Shown here piece by piece: positions 50,484 through 58,455 of a stretch of 64,000 nt of DNA. Source of the DNA: an uncultured Acholeplasmatales bacterium (GTDB lineage Bacteria; Bacillota_I; Bacilli_A; Acholeplasmatales; Anaeroplasmataceae); contig CALUXR010000001.1 of assembly GCA_944324795.1 (NCBI GenBank), positions 1-64,000 on the forward strand, in the 5' to 3' direction. The notes beneath the pieces are model-generated. The model did not search any database. It was not told the DNA's origin and saw only the letters and a program-made list of their open reading frames with translations. The translations under genes and the position numbers were made by a program. Position 1 is the stretch's first letter. Every line of letters starts with the position of its first letter.

Positions 50484-53228
50484 ATGCATTTATTAATAAA
50501 AAAACAATTATTTGACATAAAAAAGAAAATATTACTTTATTTAGCTTTATTTTTTATAATATTAGTTGGAATGATTTTTTATAGTGGCTTTAATGGTGCT
50601 AAAAATAATATTTTAGGTTCTATTTCTGATTTTTATATTAATAATAATTTAGCTGATTATACTATTGAAACACCTACTTCTTTTAATGATGATGAGCTTA
50701 ATTCTTTCTTAAATGAATTAGATGGGACTTACGATTTAGTTTATAAACAAAGTGATACTGCAAAAAATGCATTTTATTACCGTAACACATTCAATATAAA
50801 TAAATATAGTTTAGTTAAAGGATATATAGATGATGGTATTCATAATATTATCTTAGATTATGATTATGCTATTACTAATGGTTATGATATTAATCAATAT
50901 ATTATAATAAATAATAAAGCTTATTATATTACAGGACTTGCTAAATTCCCTAATCATATTTTTAAGGGTAATTATTTTCCTGATAAATCATCTACTTATA
51001 TAGCCTTAAAGATTGTTGACGAATTACCTACAGTTAATACAATTTATATCGATAGCGATATTGATGAAGGTAAACTGACTGAACTTGTAAACACCTATTT
51101 TAATGATCCTAATATTCGTATCACATATATGACAGATGATTATGGTTATCAAAGAATTGAAGGTGATTTAGCTCTTGTTAATTCTATTTTATTTATTTTT
51201 CCACTCGCATGTTTTATTTCTATAATAATTATTTTATTTATTAATTATAATAGAATTATTGATGAACAAAAACCATATATTGGTATCTTAAAAGCTAATG
51301 GTTATGGAATTAAAAGAATTTATATTTCTTTATTAATTTTTCCTTTAATTCTAGTTTTATTTAGTGCTACAATCGGTTCTATTATCGGTATCAATACAAT
51401 TCCTAAATTTTATATAAAAATAATTGGTAATTATTATGCTATCCCAACCATTACTAATTTTAGTATTTTCTATAATGTAATATTACCTATAATTATTCTT
51501 CTTATTACTACAACACTTACGATTTCTATTCCTATTTTATTAACTATTAATAAAGATCCAATCTATCTTCTTAAAACAGAAGCTGAATCTAAATTTGGTA
51601 GAACATTTTTAAGAAATATTAAATTACCATATCATTTAAAATTAATAATTAGAAATATTATAACCTCAAAAAGGAAAAACATCTGTTTAACGATAGCTTC
51701 AAGTCTTTTACTTGGAATAGTTCTTGCCGTATTTTATGTTTCTGATTCCTTAAATTATACTGATAGCACTTTAGCTAGAGAAACATTTAATGGCGATTTT
51801 GTTTTAAGTGTTAATGCTGATAAAGATTTATCTGAAATAGATAATGCGATTGAAGATAAATATTTTTATTATTCGATGTCTATTAGAACAAGTATTCGTC
51901 AAACAAATGAATCTCTTATAGTCTTTGATTCTTGTAAACCTTGTATAAATATTAAAGATGAAAACAACAATATCTTAGACCCTACCCTAGATGGTATTTA
52001 TCTACCTTCAAGTTATAAAGATTTTAATTTAAAGGTTGGTGATAAAATCACAATTTATCTTGCAAGTAATAATTATACAAAAGGTATAGAGTTTAATATA
52101 GCTGCCTTTATGCAAGAAATGGGAACATTAAAATTTGCGATATCTTTAAATTCTATTAAAAATGCAAATCTTGAATTATATAATAAATTAATTCCGTTAA
52201 AAGAAAATCTACCTTCTCTTGTTAAATTAAATTCTAACTATGATACATCTAAATTAAAAGATTTAATAGCTAATACTTATGATCCTACTATTGCTATTAA
52301 TAAAGTTGAAATGGGTAGTGGATTATTAACAATATCTAATAATTTATATATATCAAATCAAAATCTTAATGAGATTAATAATTTAGATTTAAAAAAGTAT
52401 GGTTTTGTTGAATCTTATGAAGCTTATTCAGGAACCTTAATTTTAATGAATGATGATTTAGATATTTTAAATTTAAAAATAATGCCATCTGAAATAATGC
52501 CAAATTTAGGTAAAGAAGGTATTTATTTACCAATTAAATATAAAGATATTATTAAAGATAAAATAACTTATTATTTAAACAAAAACTATTATGAAGCTAA
52601 TATTGCAGGTTATGTAGAAGGTAACATTGCTTATATGCATCTAGATTATGCTAAAAATATCAATCATCCTTATGAACAAAATGTTACAAAATATTATTTA
52701 TTTCAAGATAATCATAATATTGATGAATTAAAAAATGATTTAATAGAAACTATTCCTTATAGTGATTATTCAACTAATGATTTAAATACTTTTGGTGAAC
52801 GTCTTGGTATTATTAGTGAATTACTTGATTTCACAAAAATACTTGCGACAACACTCGCAACCATCATATTTATTTTATTAGTCTATAATATCGGTGTAAT
52901 TGGCCTTACTAATAGACTTGCTGATATTAGAGTCTTTAAAAGTGCTGGTCTTAAAAACAGCAAATTAAAACATATGTTAAGTATTGAAAATGTAATAGTT
53001 GTTTTAATATCAGCTATCTTAAGTATTCCTGTTGGGTTATTAATAGCTAATAAAGTTATAGATGATATATATGAAATTAGTTCTATTAAAATGATACTTT
53101 ATCAAAGAGCTAGCTCAGTAATTATAATTATGTTAATTTCTTTAATATTAATATCTATTACTTCTTTCTTTATTAATAAAAAAATAGAAAAATTAAATTT
53201 AGCTAATTTAATGAAAGGAGATATGTAA
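50484..53228 (+). CDS. FtsX-like ABC transporter permease
   Basis: A 914-residue MacB/FtsX-type permease. It has an N-terminal span, a large extracellular domain (about residues 40-230), three spans with the cytosolic motif YNRIIDEQKPYIGILKANGYG, a second half with another extracellular domain (about 420-750), and three C-terminal spans with RLADIRVFKSAGL. The paired ATPase follows one base later. Such systems export peptides or signal cell-wall stress. The ATG at 50484 is preferred because AAGGTG lies six bases upstream; a GTG at 50475 is possible. Confidence 0.88.
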   Translation: MHLLIKKQLFDIKKKILLYLALFFIILVGMIFYSGFNGAKNNILGSISDFYINNNLADYTIETPTSFNDDELNSFLNELDGTYDLVYKQSDTAKNAFYYRNTFNINKYSLVKGYIDDGIHNIILDYDYAITNGYDINQYIIINNKAYYITGLAKFPNHIFKGNYFPDKSSTYIALKIVDELPTVNTIYIDSDIDEGKLTELVNTYFNDPNIRITYMTDDYGYQRIEGDLALVNSILFIFPLACFISIIIILFINYNRIIDEQKPYIGILKANGYGIKRIYISLLIFPLILVLFSATIGSIIGINTIPKFYIKIIGNYYAIPTITNFSIFYNVILPIIILLITTTLTISIPILLTINKDPIYLLKTEAESKFGRTFLRNIKLPYHLKLIIRNIITSKRKNICLTIASSLLLGIVLAVFYVSDSLNYTDSTLARETFNGDFVLSVNADKDLSEIDNAIEDKYFYYSMSIRTSIRQTNESLIVFDSCKPCINIKDENNNILDPTLDGIYLPSSYKDFNLKVGDKITIYLASNNYTKGIEFNIAAFMQEMGTLKFAISLNSIKNANLELYNKLIPLKENLPSLVKLNSNYDTSKLKDLIANTYDPTIAINKVEMGSGLLTISNNLYISNQNLNEINNLDLKKYGFVESYEAYSGTLILMNDDLDILNLKIMPSEIMPNLGKEGIYLPIKYKDIIKDKITYYLNKNYYEANIAGYVEGNIAYMHLDYAKNINHPYEQNVTKYYLFQDNHNIDELKNDLIETIPYSDYSTNDLNTFGERLGIISELLDFTKILATTLATIIFILLVYNIGVIGLTNRLADIRVFKSAGLKNSKLKHMLSIENVIVVLISAILSIPVGLLIANKVIDDIYEISSIKMILYQRASSVIIIMLISLILISITSFFINKKIEKLNLANLMKGDM

Positions 53229-53229
53229 T

Positions 53230-53931
53230 ATGTCTTTTATAACTTTAGAAAATGTTAGTAAAATCTATAAAACCCAAAAAGTAACAACTAATGCCTTAAA
53301 AAATATAAATTTAAAAATTGAAGAAGGAGAATTTGTTACTATCATTGGCGATAGTGGTAGTGGAAAAACTACAATTTTAAATCTAATAGGTGCCCTAGAT
53401 CGTCCTACAAATGGCAATATTTTAGTAGATAATAAAAATATTGGGAAAATGAATAATAAAGAATTAAATAATTATAGAGCTAATGTTTTAGGAATTGTTT
53501 TTCAAAATTATAATTTAATTAATAATTTATCTGTTTTAGAAAATATTATGATTATGAAAGATATTAAAAAAGATATTGCTGATCCTAATATGATTTTAAA
53601 TGAGGTTGGTTTAAGTGATAAAACTTCAAGTTTCCCGCTTGAATTAAGTGGCGGACAAAGTCAAAGAGTGGCGATTGCAAGAGCCTTAGTTAAACAACCA
53701 AAACTACTACTTTGTGATGAACCAACCGGAGCCTTAGATTATGAAAATAGTAAACATATAATAGCTTTATTACGCGATTTAAATCAAAAACATAATATGA
53801 CTACTATCTTAGTAACTCATAATCAAGCCTTTACTAAAGTAGCTGATTTAGTAATTAAACTAAAGGATGGCGAAATCAATGAAATGTATAAAAATGAACA
53901 CCCAATCAGTGCTCATCTATTAGAATGGTAA
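53230..53931 (+). CDS. ABC transporter ATP-binding protein (MacB/LolD type)
   Basis: A 233-residue ATPase: Walker A GDSGSGKTT, Q-loop FQNYNL, signature LSGGQSQR, Walker B LLLCDEPTGALD and H-loop VTHN. The LDRPTNG-type N-terminal region is typical of the LolD/MacB/FtsE group that partners FtsX-like permeases. AAAGGAG overlaps the end of the permease gene. The unit ends at the terminator at 53936. Confidence 0.93.
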   Translation: MSFITLENVSKIYKTQKVTTNALKNINLKIEEGEFVTIIGDSGSGKTTILNLIGALDRPTNGNILVDNKNIGKMNNKELNNYRANVLGIVFQNYNLINNLSVLENIMIMKDIKKDIADPNMILNEVGLSDKTSSFPLELSGGQSQRVAIARALVKQPKLLLCDEPTGALDYENSKHIIALLRDLNQKHNMTTILVTHNQAFTKVADLVIKLKDGEINEMYKNEHPISAHLLEW

Positions 53932-54035
53932 AAAAGCAACCTTATTTAAGGTTGCCTTTTTATTAGGGAGAGTTATAGTTTATTTATGAAAAAGAAATTT
54001 TTCTAGGATAATAGAATTGCCTTCTTTAGAAGACA
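53930..54035 (-). ncRNA. Candidate small RNA B (homologue of A)
   Basis: Clearly homologous to element A over about 130 bp: the same TATAAT box (54041-54046), GTCTTCT/AGAAGGC-type hairpin, perfect outer stem ATAATAG/CTATTAT, AAACTATAACTCTCC and a following terminator. Loop and linker differ by several substitutions and two short gaps, while the stems and the CTCTCC motif are kept. It lies between a plus-strand ABC gene and a minus-strand lipoprotein gene, and no gene follows it on its own strand, which argues against a riboswitch. Confidence 0.5.
53936..53960. terminator. Bidirectional terminator
   Basis: An 8-bp stem GCAACCTT/AAGGTTGC with a 4-base loop has T-rich runs on both sides. It ends the ABC ATPase transcript on the plus strand and small RNA B on the minus strand. 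Confidence 0.85.
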
Positions 54036-54091
54036 CCTCTATTATATAAATTAATTGTATTAAAAATATCTTAAAATAGCTGAAAATTATG

Positions 54092-54928
54092 TTATTTATT
54101 TATAAATTCATAACTTCTAGTACCATCTTCATTACTATTTATTACAAATAGAACCTCACTATCTAAAGTTTCATTTCTAATATAAGCTTTAACTAAACTT
54201 CTATTTCCTCTTTCTAATATTTCATATTTATAAACATTACGTCCTTGTTTATGTTTAAATTCATATTCAATTTCACCATGTTCATATTCTTTTTCAACTT
54301 CAAGCTCTAAAACTAAATTTTTATTATTATATTTTTTATATGTAAAACTTTCTTCATCATCTTCATTTTCTTGTTCTATAACGATATAATTACCAAGTTT
54401 ATCATATAATTTATAACTAACTTCCATTTCATCTTCTTCAACTTCACGTTCCCCAACTAATTCATATGTCTCATCATTATAGATAACTATACCTTTTATA
54501 AAACTTTCATATTCATCATGTTCAACATCATGTAAATATTCATTATAATAATAAGTATATGTATCAACACTATTATCAATTAAATTAATATTTATAATAG
54601 CTTTATTTTCATAATTTTCGTCATCAGATTCAACTATTTCCTTTTTAATAACTTCACTAGCAATTAAATTTTCAACTAACAAGAAGTTATCTATTACATC
54701 TTGTTGTTCATCTTCATTTAATGCTCTTCTTTTTAAATTTGAAACATTACCATTATTTAATAAACCAATACCACTAATACCAGATAACATATAATTATCT
54801 ACATTTAAAACTTCACTTGAATTATTATTACTACCTAAATTTTCAACTTTATTATCTGCCTTATCATTACATGCTGCTAAAGTAACAACAATTCCTAAAC
54901 TTAATAAACCTAATAAATATTTTTTCAT
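54092..54928 (-). CDS. Lipoprotein of sigma/anti-sigma module
   Basis: A 278-residue lipoprotein (lipobox LAAC, Cys near residue 19). The mature part is acidic and beta-rich, with repeated antiparallel-type stretches (TYTYYYNEYLHD, YELVGEREVEEDEMEV, NYIVIEQENEDDE). It resembles the extracytoplasmic part of the anti-sigma protein encoded upstream. The ATG at 54928 is preferred to a TTG at 54943 because GGAGG lies eight bases before it. It is probably in the same regulon or operon as the sigma factor and may be its target or a partner in sensing. Confidence 0.65.
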   Translation of the reverse strand: MKKYLLGLLSLGIVVTLAACNDKADNKVENLGSNNNSSEVLNVDNYMLSGISGIGLLNNGNVSNLKRRALNEDEQQDVIDNFLLVENLIASEVIKKEIVESDDENYENKAIININLIDNSVDTYTYYYNEYLHDVEHDEYESFIKGIVIYNDETYELVGEREVEEDEMEVSYKLYDKLGNYIVIEQENEDDEESFTYKKYNNKNLVLELEVEKEYEHGEIEYEFKHKQGRNVYKYEILERGNRSLVKAYIRNETLDSEVLFVINSNEDGTRSYEFINK

Positions 54929-55014
54929 TTTCTTTTCCTCCAATTTTTTATATTTTTTCTTTTTTCACTTATAATACAAATAAATTAGAGTTTTTATTGG
55001 TAAATTTTAAAAAT

Positions 55015-56049
55015 TTATTTATTTTTTTTAATTTCTTTAAATTCACTATTTTCTAAAACATATAAATAATAAGTCCCATGATCATAAATTCTTAAATCTT
55101 CAAGTTCAAATTCATCATCTTCACTATCACTTTCATATTCAGTTTCAATATAATCTTTTAAATAAGTAAAACTAAACTCACGTTCAACATTATTTTCTTT
55201 TACTTTAATATTAGTTTCTTTTATTCCATCTTCAAATTCTACTTCTTGTTCAATAACTAGATATTCTTTACCATTATTATAATAAGTAAATTCATATGCA
55301 AATTCATCAATTTCCGTTTCTTGATTAACTTTTAAATATGGCATATCATTCATATAGATAATCGTTGTTGTTTCAAATTCTTCATTTTCTTCATTTTCGC
55401 GATGACCTAAAACATCATATCTAATATTATCTATTAATATTAAACCTGAAAAATCAACACTAACTTCATCTAAATCATCTAAATCTTCATAATATGGATT
55501 TGATTCATTATAATAAAATTCAAGATTAGTATTTTCATAATTTAAAGACATATAATATTTATATTCTTTATATTCTTCATTATCATTAATATAAATATCC
55601 ATTTTAATATTATCTTCATTCATAAGCATATTAGCTATTAATAAATATTCATGAATTAAATCAACATCTCTTCTAAAATCAGATTCATCATATCTTCTTA
55701 ACTTTGTACTATTATCATTTAAAATACTTCCAGCTAATATAACTTCTTTAGCAATAACTTCTTTACTTGTTGTTAAATTAACTTTATCTCCTTTATTTAT
55801 AATAGGTTTGTTAGGTTCTATTTTTTCTCTTGGTAAAAATATAAATATTAATATAATTATAATTACAACAAGACTTAAAGATGGTATTAAAGTAAATAAA
55901 TATTTTTTCTTTTTATTTTTTACTTTATTTTCTACTACAGTGACATTATTAAATGTTTCTAATTTAATTAAAACATCGTTAGATTTATCAGGCAAATTAA
56001 TATTATTAGCTTTTGATTTTAACATTTCTTTTAAATCTTTTTTATTCAT
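55015..56049 (-). CDS. Putative membrane anti-sigma factor
   Basis: A 344-residue protein: a cytosolic N-terminus of about 48 residues, one membrane span (about 49-70) and an acidic extracytoplasmic domain of about 270 residues. The start overlaps the ECF sigma gene by four bases (ATGA), the usual arrangement for a sigma/anti-sigma pair. I see no zinc-binding ZAS motif, so the sigma-binding part is of an unrecognised type. The outer domain is similar in layout and wording to the following lipoprotein (for example VDLIHEYLLIANMLMNED against QDVIDNFLLVENLIASE). Confidence 0.65.
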   Translation of the reverse strand: MNKKDLKEMLKSKANNINLPDKSNDVLIKLETFNNVTVVENKVKNKKKKYLFTLIPSLSLVVIIIILIFIFLPREKIEPNKPIINKGDKVNLTTSKEVIAKEVILAGSILNDNSTKLRRYDESDFRRDVDLIHEYLLIANMLMNEDNIKMDIYINDNEEYKEYKYYMSLNYENTNLEFYYNESNPYYEDLDDLDEVSVDFSGLILIDNIRYDVLGHRENEENEEFETTTIIYMNDMPYLKVNQETEIDEFAYEFTYYNNGKEYLVIEQEVEFEDGIKETNIKVKENNVEREFSFTYLKDYIETEYESDSEDDEFELEDLRIYDHGTYYLYVLENSEFKEIKKNK

Positions 56050-56552
56050 ATTTTCACCCTTTCTTTCAATTTCTTTATAGCTTTATTATAAATCCATAAG
56101 ATAGTACCTAAAGGTTTATCAACTATTTTTGCTATATCTTTAAATTTATAATCTAATAAAACATGATAAACTATTATTTCACGCTCAATTTCAGCATCTA
56201 ATAAGCTTAATATTGCCTTAACTTCATAATCATTATAAAAATCTTCTTCTGCGCTTTTAGATAATATTACTTCTTCACTAACAAATTCTCTTTGTTTATC
56301 TTTATATCTATTTAAACTTAAATTACGAGCTATTTTTAATAAATAACCATTATGAAATTTAAATTCATCAATATTATTAATATTTTTTAAAAAATTTAAA
56401 TAGGTATCTTGGACAATATCTAAAGCTTCATCACTATCTTTTAAGATTGCTAAAGAAACTAAATATATTTGTTTGTTAGTCAAATCATAAAAAGATTTAA
56501 AATTAGAATGATTATTATTTTTAAATTCTAAAATATACTCTTTCCATTCCAT
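56046..56552 (-). CDS. ECF-family RNA polymerase sigma factor
   Basis: A 168-residue sigma-70 family protein with only regions 2 and 4. Region 2 contains DSDEALDIVQDTYLNFLKNI and the helix-turn-helix of region 4 is YKFKDIAKIVDKPLGTILW. GGAGG precedes the ATG. It would direct RNA polymerase to a stress regulon controlled by the membrane protein encoded next. The target promoter sequence cannot be read from one locus. Confidence 0.88.
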   Translation of the reverse strand: MEWKEYILEFKNNNHSNFKSFYDLTNKQIYLVSLAILKDSDEALDIVQDTYLNFLKNINNIDEFKFHNGYLLKIARNLSLNRYKDKQREFVSEEVILSKSAEEDFYNDYEVKAILSLLDAEIEREIIVYHVLLDYKFKDIAKIVDKPLGTILWIYNKAIKKLKERVKI

Positions 56553-56625
56553 AAACTTCCTCCTACTTATAATACAAAAAAACTATTTAATTTATTGGTA
56601 TTTTATATATTTTTTTTATTATTTA

Positions 56626-56653
56626 CAAGAAAAAAGTTGGAATTAATCCAACT
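56626..56653 (-). terminator. Terminator
   Basis: The stem AGTTGGA/TCCAACT with a 5-base loop is followed by six T on the minus strand. It would stop any minus-strand read-through before the sigma factor gene. Confidence 0.75.
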
Positions 56654-56661
56654 ATCTAACA

Positions 56662-56780
56662 ATATTTAGAACTAAAAAAAGAAAGAGCCCAAAGCAAGGC
56701 TCGAAAAAACAAGAAATAGGCGACACCACCCACCTTTATTTCCTAGCTATATTATAAGTTATTAATCATTTAAAAGCAAG
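56662..56780. repeat. 119-bp direct repeat, copy 1 (toxin remnant)
   Basis: Matches 57013-57131 at 116 of 119 positions. It holds the last 18 or so codons of the toxin frame, with no start (an in-frame TAA lies just before), plus a complete antisense RNA gene with promoter and terminator. Confidence 0.95.
56674..56745 (-). ncRNA. Orphan antitoxin RNA copy
   Basis: This copy keeps the minus-strand promoter (TTGCTT and TATAAT, 17-base spacing, 56751-56779), the RNA body and the GAGCC/GGCTC terminator with its T run. Three substitutions separate it from the antitoxin RNA beside the intact toxin. Its own toxin frame is truncated, so it may act in trans. Confidence 0.55.
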
Positions 56781-56810
56781 TAAATATTTATATTATGATA
56801 ACATAAAAGG

Positions 56811-56839
56811 TTGATAATTTAATCAAAAAAGTGTATAAT
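56811..56839 (+). promoter_or_regulatory. Toxin gene promoter
   Basis: TTGATA and TATAAT are separated by exactly 17 bases on the plus strand. The predicted start near 56846 gives a 5' untranslated region of about 105 bases. Confidence 0.65.
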
Positions 56840-56953
56840 AATATTGTCTAATTAGGAAACTAATAGGCTTGCTAGTTGAATAGAGGTGGGCGCCTATTTC
56901 TTTTAGTTGGGATGTTAATTAAGATATTTCAATTATAGAAAGGAGGCGATGTG

Positions 56954-57070
56954 GTGAGCTTATTGATCTTAGTTTTAAATCTTTTTAAAGCTCTATTTGA
57001 TTTAATAAAATCATATTTAGAACTAAAAAAAGAAAGAGCCCAAAGCAAGGCTCAAAAACACAAGAAATAG
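56954..57070 (+). CDS. 38-residue candidate type I toxin
   Basis: The peptide begins MSLLILVLNLFKALFDLI, a hydrophobic/amphipathic helix, and ends in a strongly basic tail (KSKAQKHKK region). A full AAAGGAGG site lies seven bases before the GTG start; a second GTG at 56951 and an out-of-frame ATG at 56949 that hits TGA at once are alternatives. An antisense RNA with its own promoter covers codons of the C-terminal third and the 3' flank. Size, charge pattern and antisense layout match type I toxins; I recognise no sequence family. Membrane damage is the inferred activity. Confidence 0.65.
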   Translation: MSLLILVLNLFKALFDLIKSYLELKKERAQSKAQKHKK

Positions 57071-57096
57071 GCGACACTACCCACCTTTATTTCCTA
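57025..57096 (-). ncRNA. Antisense antitoxin RNA
   Basis: The predicted RNA of about 70 nt starts near 57096 and reads through AGGTGGG and CGCCTATTTCTT. It ends at a GAGCC/GGCTC hairpin followed by a T-rich tail. It is fully complementary to the toxin codons from about 24 to the stop plus 26 bases of 3' flank. Two segments are identical to the toxin mRNA's own 5' leader, so antitoxin and leader compete for the same 3' target. Confidence 0.6.
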
Positions 57097-57101
57097 GCTA
57101 T

Positions 57102-57130
57102 ATTATAAGTTATTAATCATTTAAAAGCAA
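57102..57130 (-). promoter_or_regulatory. Antitoxin RNA promoter
   Basis: On the minus strand TTGCTT and a perfect TATAAT have 17-base spacing. It is retained without change in copy 1. Confidence 0.65.
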
Positions 57131-57186
57131 GAGTTTAAAATTAGAATTATAAAGCTTTTTATTATCATAAAATGCATATTAAGAAA

Positions 57187-57213
57187 AAATGCGTAATTTT
57201 ATACGCATTTAAG
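57187..57213 (-). terminator. Terminator of aro operon
   Basis: The stem AAATGCGTA/TACGCATTT, with a 6-base loop, is followed by six T on the minus strand and overlaps the end of the oxidoreductase gene. On the plus strand it could also stop the toxin transcript, though the T run there is short. Confidence 0.8.
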
Positions 57214-58455
57214 TCTATCTATAATATCTTTAGCACATATCTTAGCTGACATACAAGCTTCAACAACCGTTTTAGCCCCAAGAGTAATATCACCTATTGC
57301 ATAAACTTTAGGATTATTTGTTCTAAAATTTTCATTAGTTATAAAATAACCATGGTCATTATTTATATCATTTAAATCTAAATTAGGGATATCGCCAATA
57401 GCTTCAATTAAATAATCAATTTTTTCCAAAACATAGTTACCTGTACCAATCGGTCTTTGTCTACCACTTTCATCAGGGGTACCTAAACTCATTTTTTCAA
57501 TTTTTAAAACTAATTTATTATTTTCAGTTTTAGCTTCAACTGGGTTTTCTAAAAATCTAAAAATAACTCCTTCTGATTTTGCTGCTTCAATTTCTTCATT
57601 ATTAGCAGGTGACTCGTTTAGACTTCTCCTATAAATAATCGTTGTATTACAACCTAGTCTATTAACTACTCTAGCTACATCCATAGCTACATTGCCAGCT
57701 CCCATAACAAAAACATCACCAAAAATAGCACTGCCACTACCTTCATTATATTTAGCTTTTAAATTATAATCTTCTAATACTTTACTTGCTGATAAAATAT
57801 GAGAATTATAAGAAAGCCCTGATGGACGAGATTTAGTAAGACCTGAAGCAATTACTACTATATCATAATCGCTTAAAAGCTCATTAAATAAAATATTATC
57901 AACTTTTTTATTTAAATGAACTTCAACTTGATACATTTTTAATAAATTTTCTAATTTATTAAGCTCTCTAACAGAAAGTCTAAAATCTGGTATTCCATAG
58001 GATAAAACACCACCAATATGATTTTTTTCTTCATAAATTGTTGGCTTAATATTATTTTTAGCAAGTTCAATAGCTAAATTAATCCCTGCAGGACCAGAAC
58101 CTATAATAGCTACTTTTTTATCATTAAATTTAATATCTTTTTTGTTATCTAAATCTTTAGTAATATATGCTTCAATACCACCTATATTAATAGGTTCTTT
58201 TTTAGCTTTATTTAAAATACAATGCCCCATACAATTTTTCTCATGAGGACAAACTATACTGCAAATAAATGCTAAATTTGAATTATCATAAACTATTTTT
58301 TTAGCTTCTTCTATATTATCCTCTTTTAACGCTTTAATAAAATCTCTAATATGATTATGAATAGGACACCCTTTTTCACAACTTGGATTCTTACAACTAA
58401 GACAACGATCTACTTCTTCTTTTATATTAGATTCATCATATCTAATTATTCTCAT
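57199..58455 (-). CDS. GltD-like NAD(P)-dependent oxidoreductase
   Basis: A 418-residue glutamate-synthase-small-subunit-like protein. N-terminal 4Fe-4S cysteines appear in RCLSCKNPSCEKGCP and CSIVCPHEKNCMGHC. An FAD site is in AIIGSGPAGINLA, and an NAD(P)H site in VFVMGAGNVAMDVAR. It moves electrons from NAD(P)H through FAD and Fe-S centres to a partner. No large GltB subunit is nearby; instead it ends the aromatic operon, overlapping aroC. It may serve a different enzyme. Confidence 0.85.
   Translation of the reverse strand: MRIIRYDESNIKEEVDRCLSCKNPSCEKGCPIHNHIRDFIKALKEDNIEEAKKIVYDNSNLAFICSIVCPHEKNCMGHCILNKAKKEPINIGGIEAYITKDLDNKKDIKFNDKKVAIIGSGPAGINLAIELAKNNIKPTIYEEKNHIGGVLSYGIPDFRLSVRELNKLENLLKMYQVEVHLNKKVDNILFNELLSDYDIVVIASGLTKSRPSGLSYNSHILSASKVLEDYNLKAKYNEGSGSAIFGDVFVMGAGNVAMDVARVVNRLGCNTTIIYRRSLNESPANNEEIEAAKSEGVIFRFLENPVEAKTENNKLVLKIEKMSLGTPDESGRQRPIGTGNYVLEKIDYLIEAIGDIPNLDLNDINNDHGYFITNENFRTNNPKVYAIGDITLGAKTVVEACMSAKICAKDIIDRLKCV

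Larger units (their letters stand above)
57013..57131. repeat. 119-bp direct repeat, copy 2 (intact locus)
   Basis: Contains the 3' half of the intact toxin gene and the antitoxin RNA with its promoter; 97 percent identical to copy 1, 351 bp upstream. Confidence 0.95.

Noticed and set aside
56626-57131. The 119-bp repeats as an insertion sequence or attachment site pair
   Set aside because: No transposase or integrase is present, there are no terminal inverted repeats, and the repeat content is a toxin 3' end plus an antisense RNA unit.
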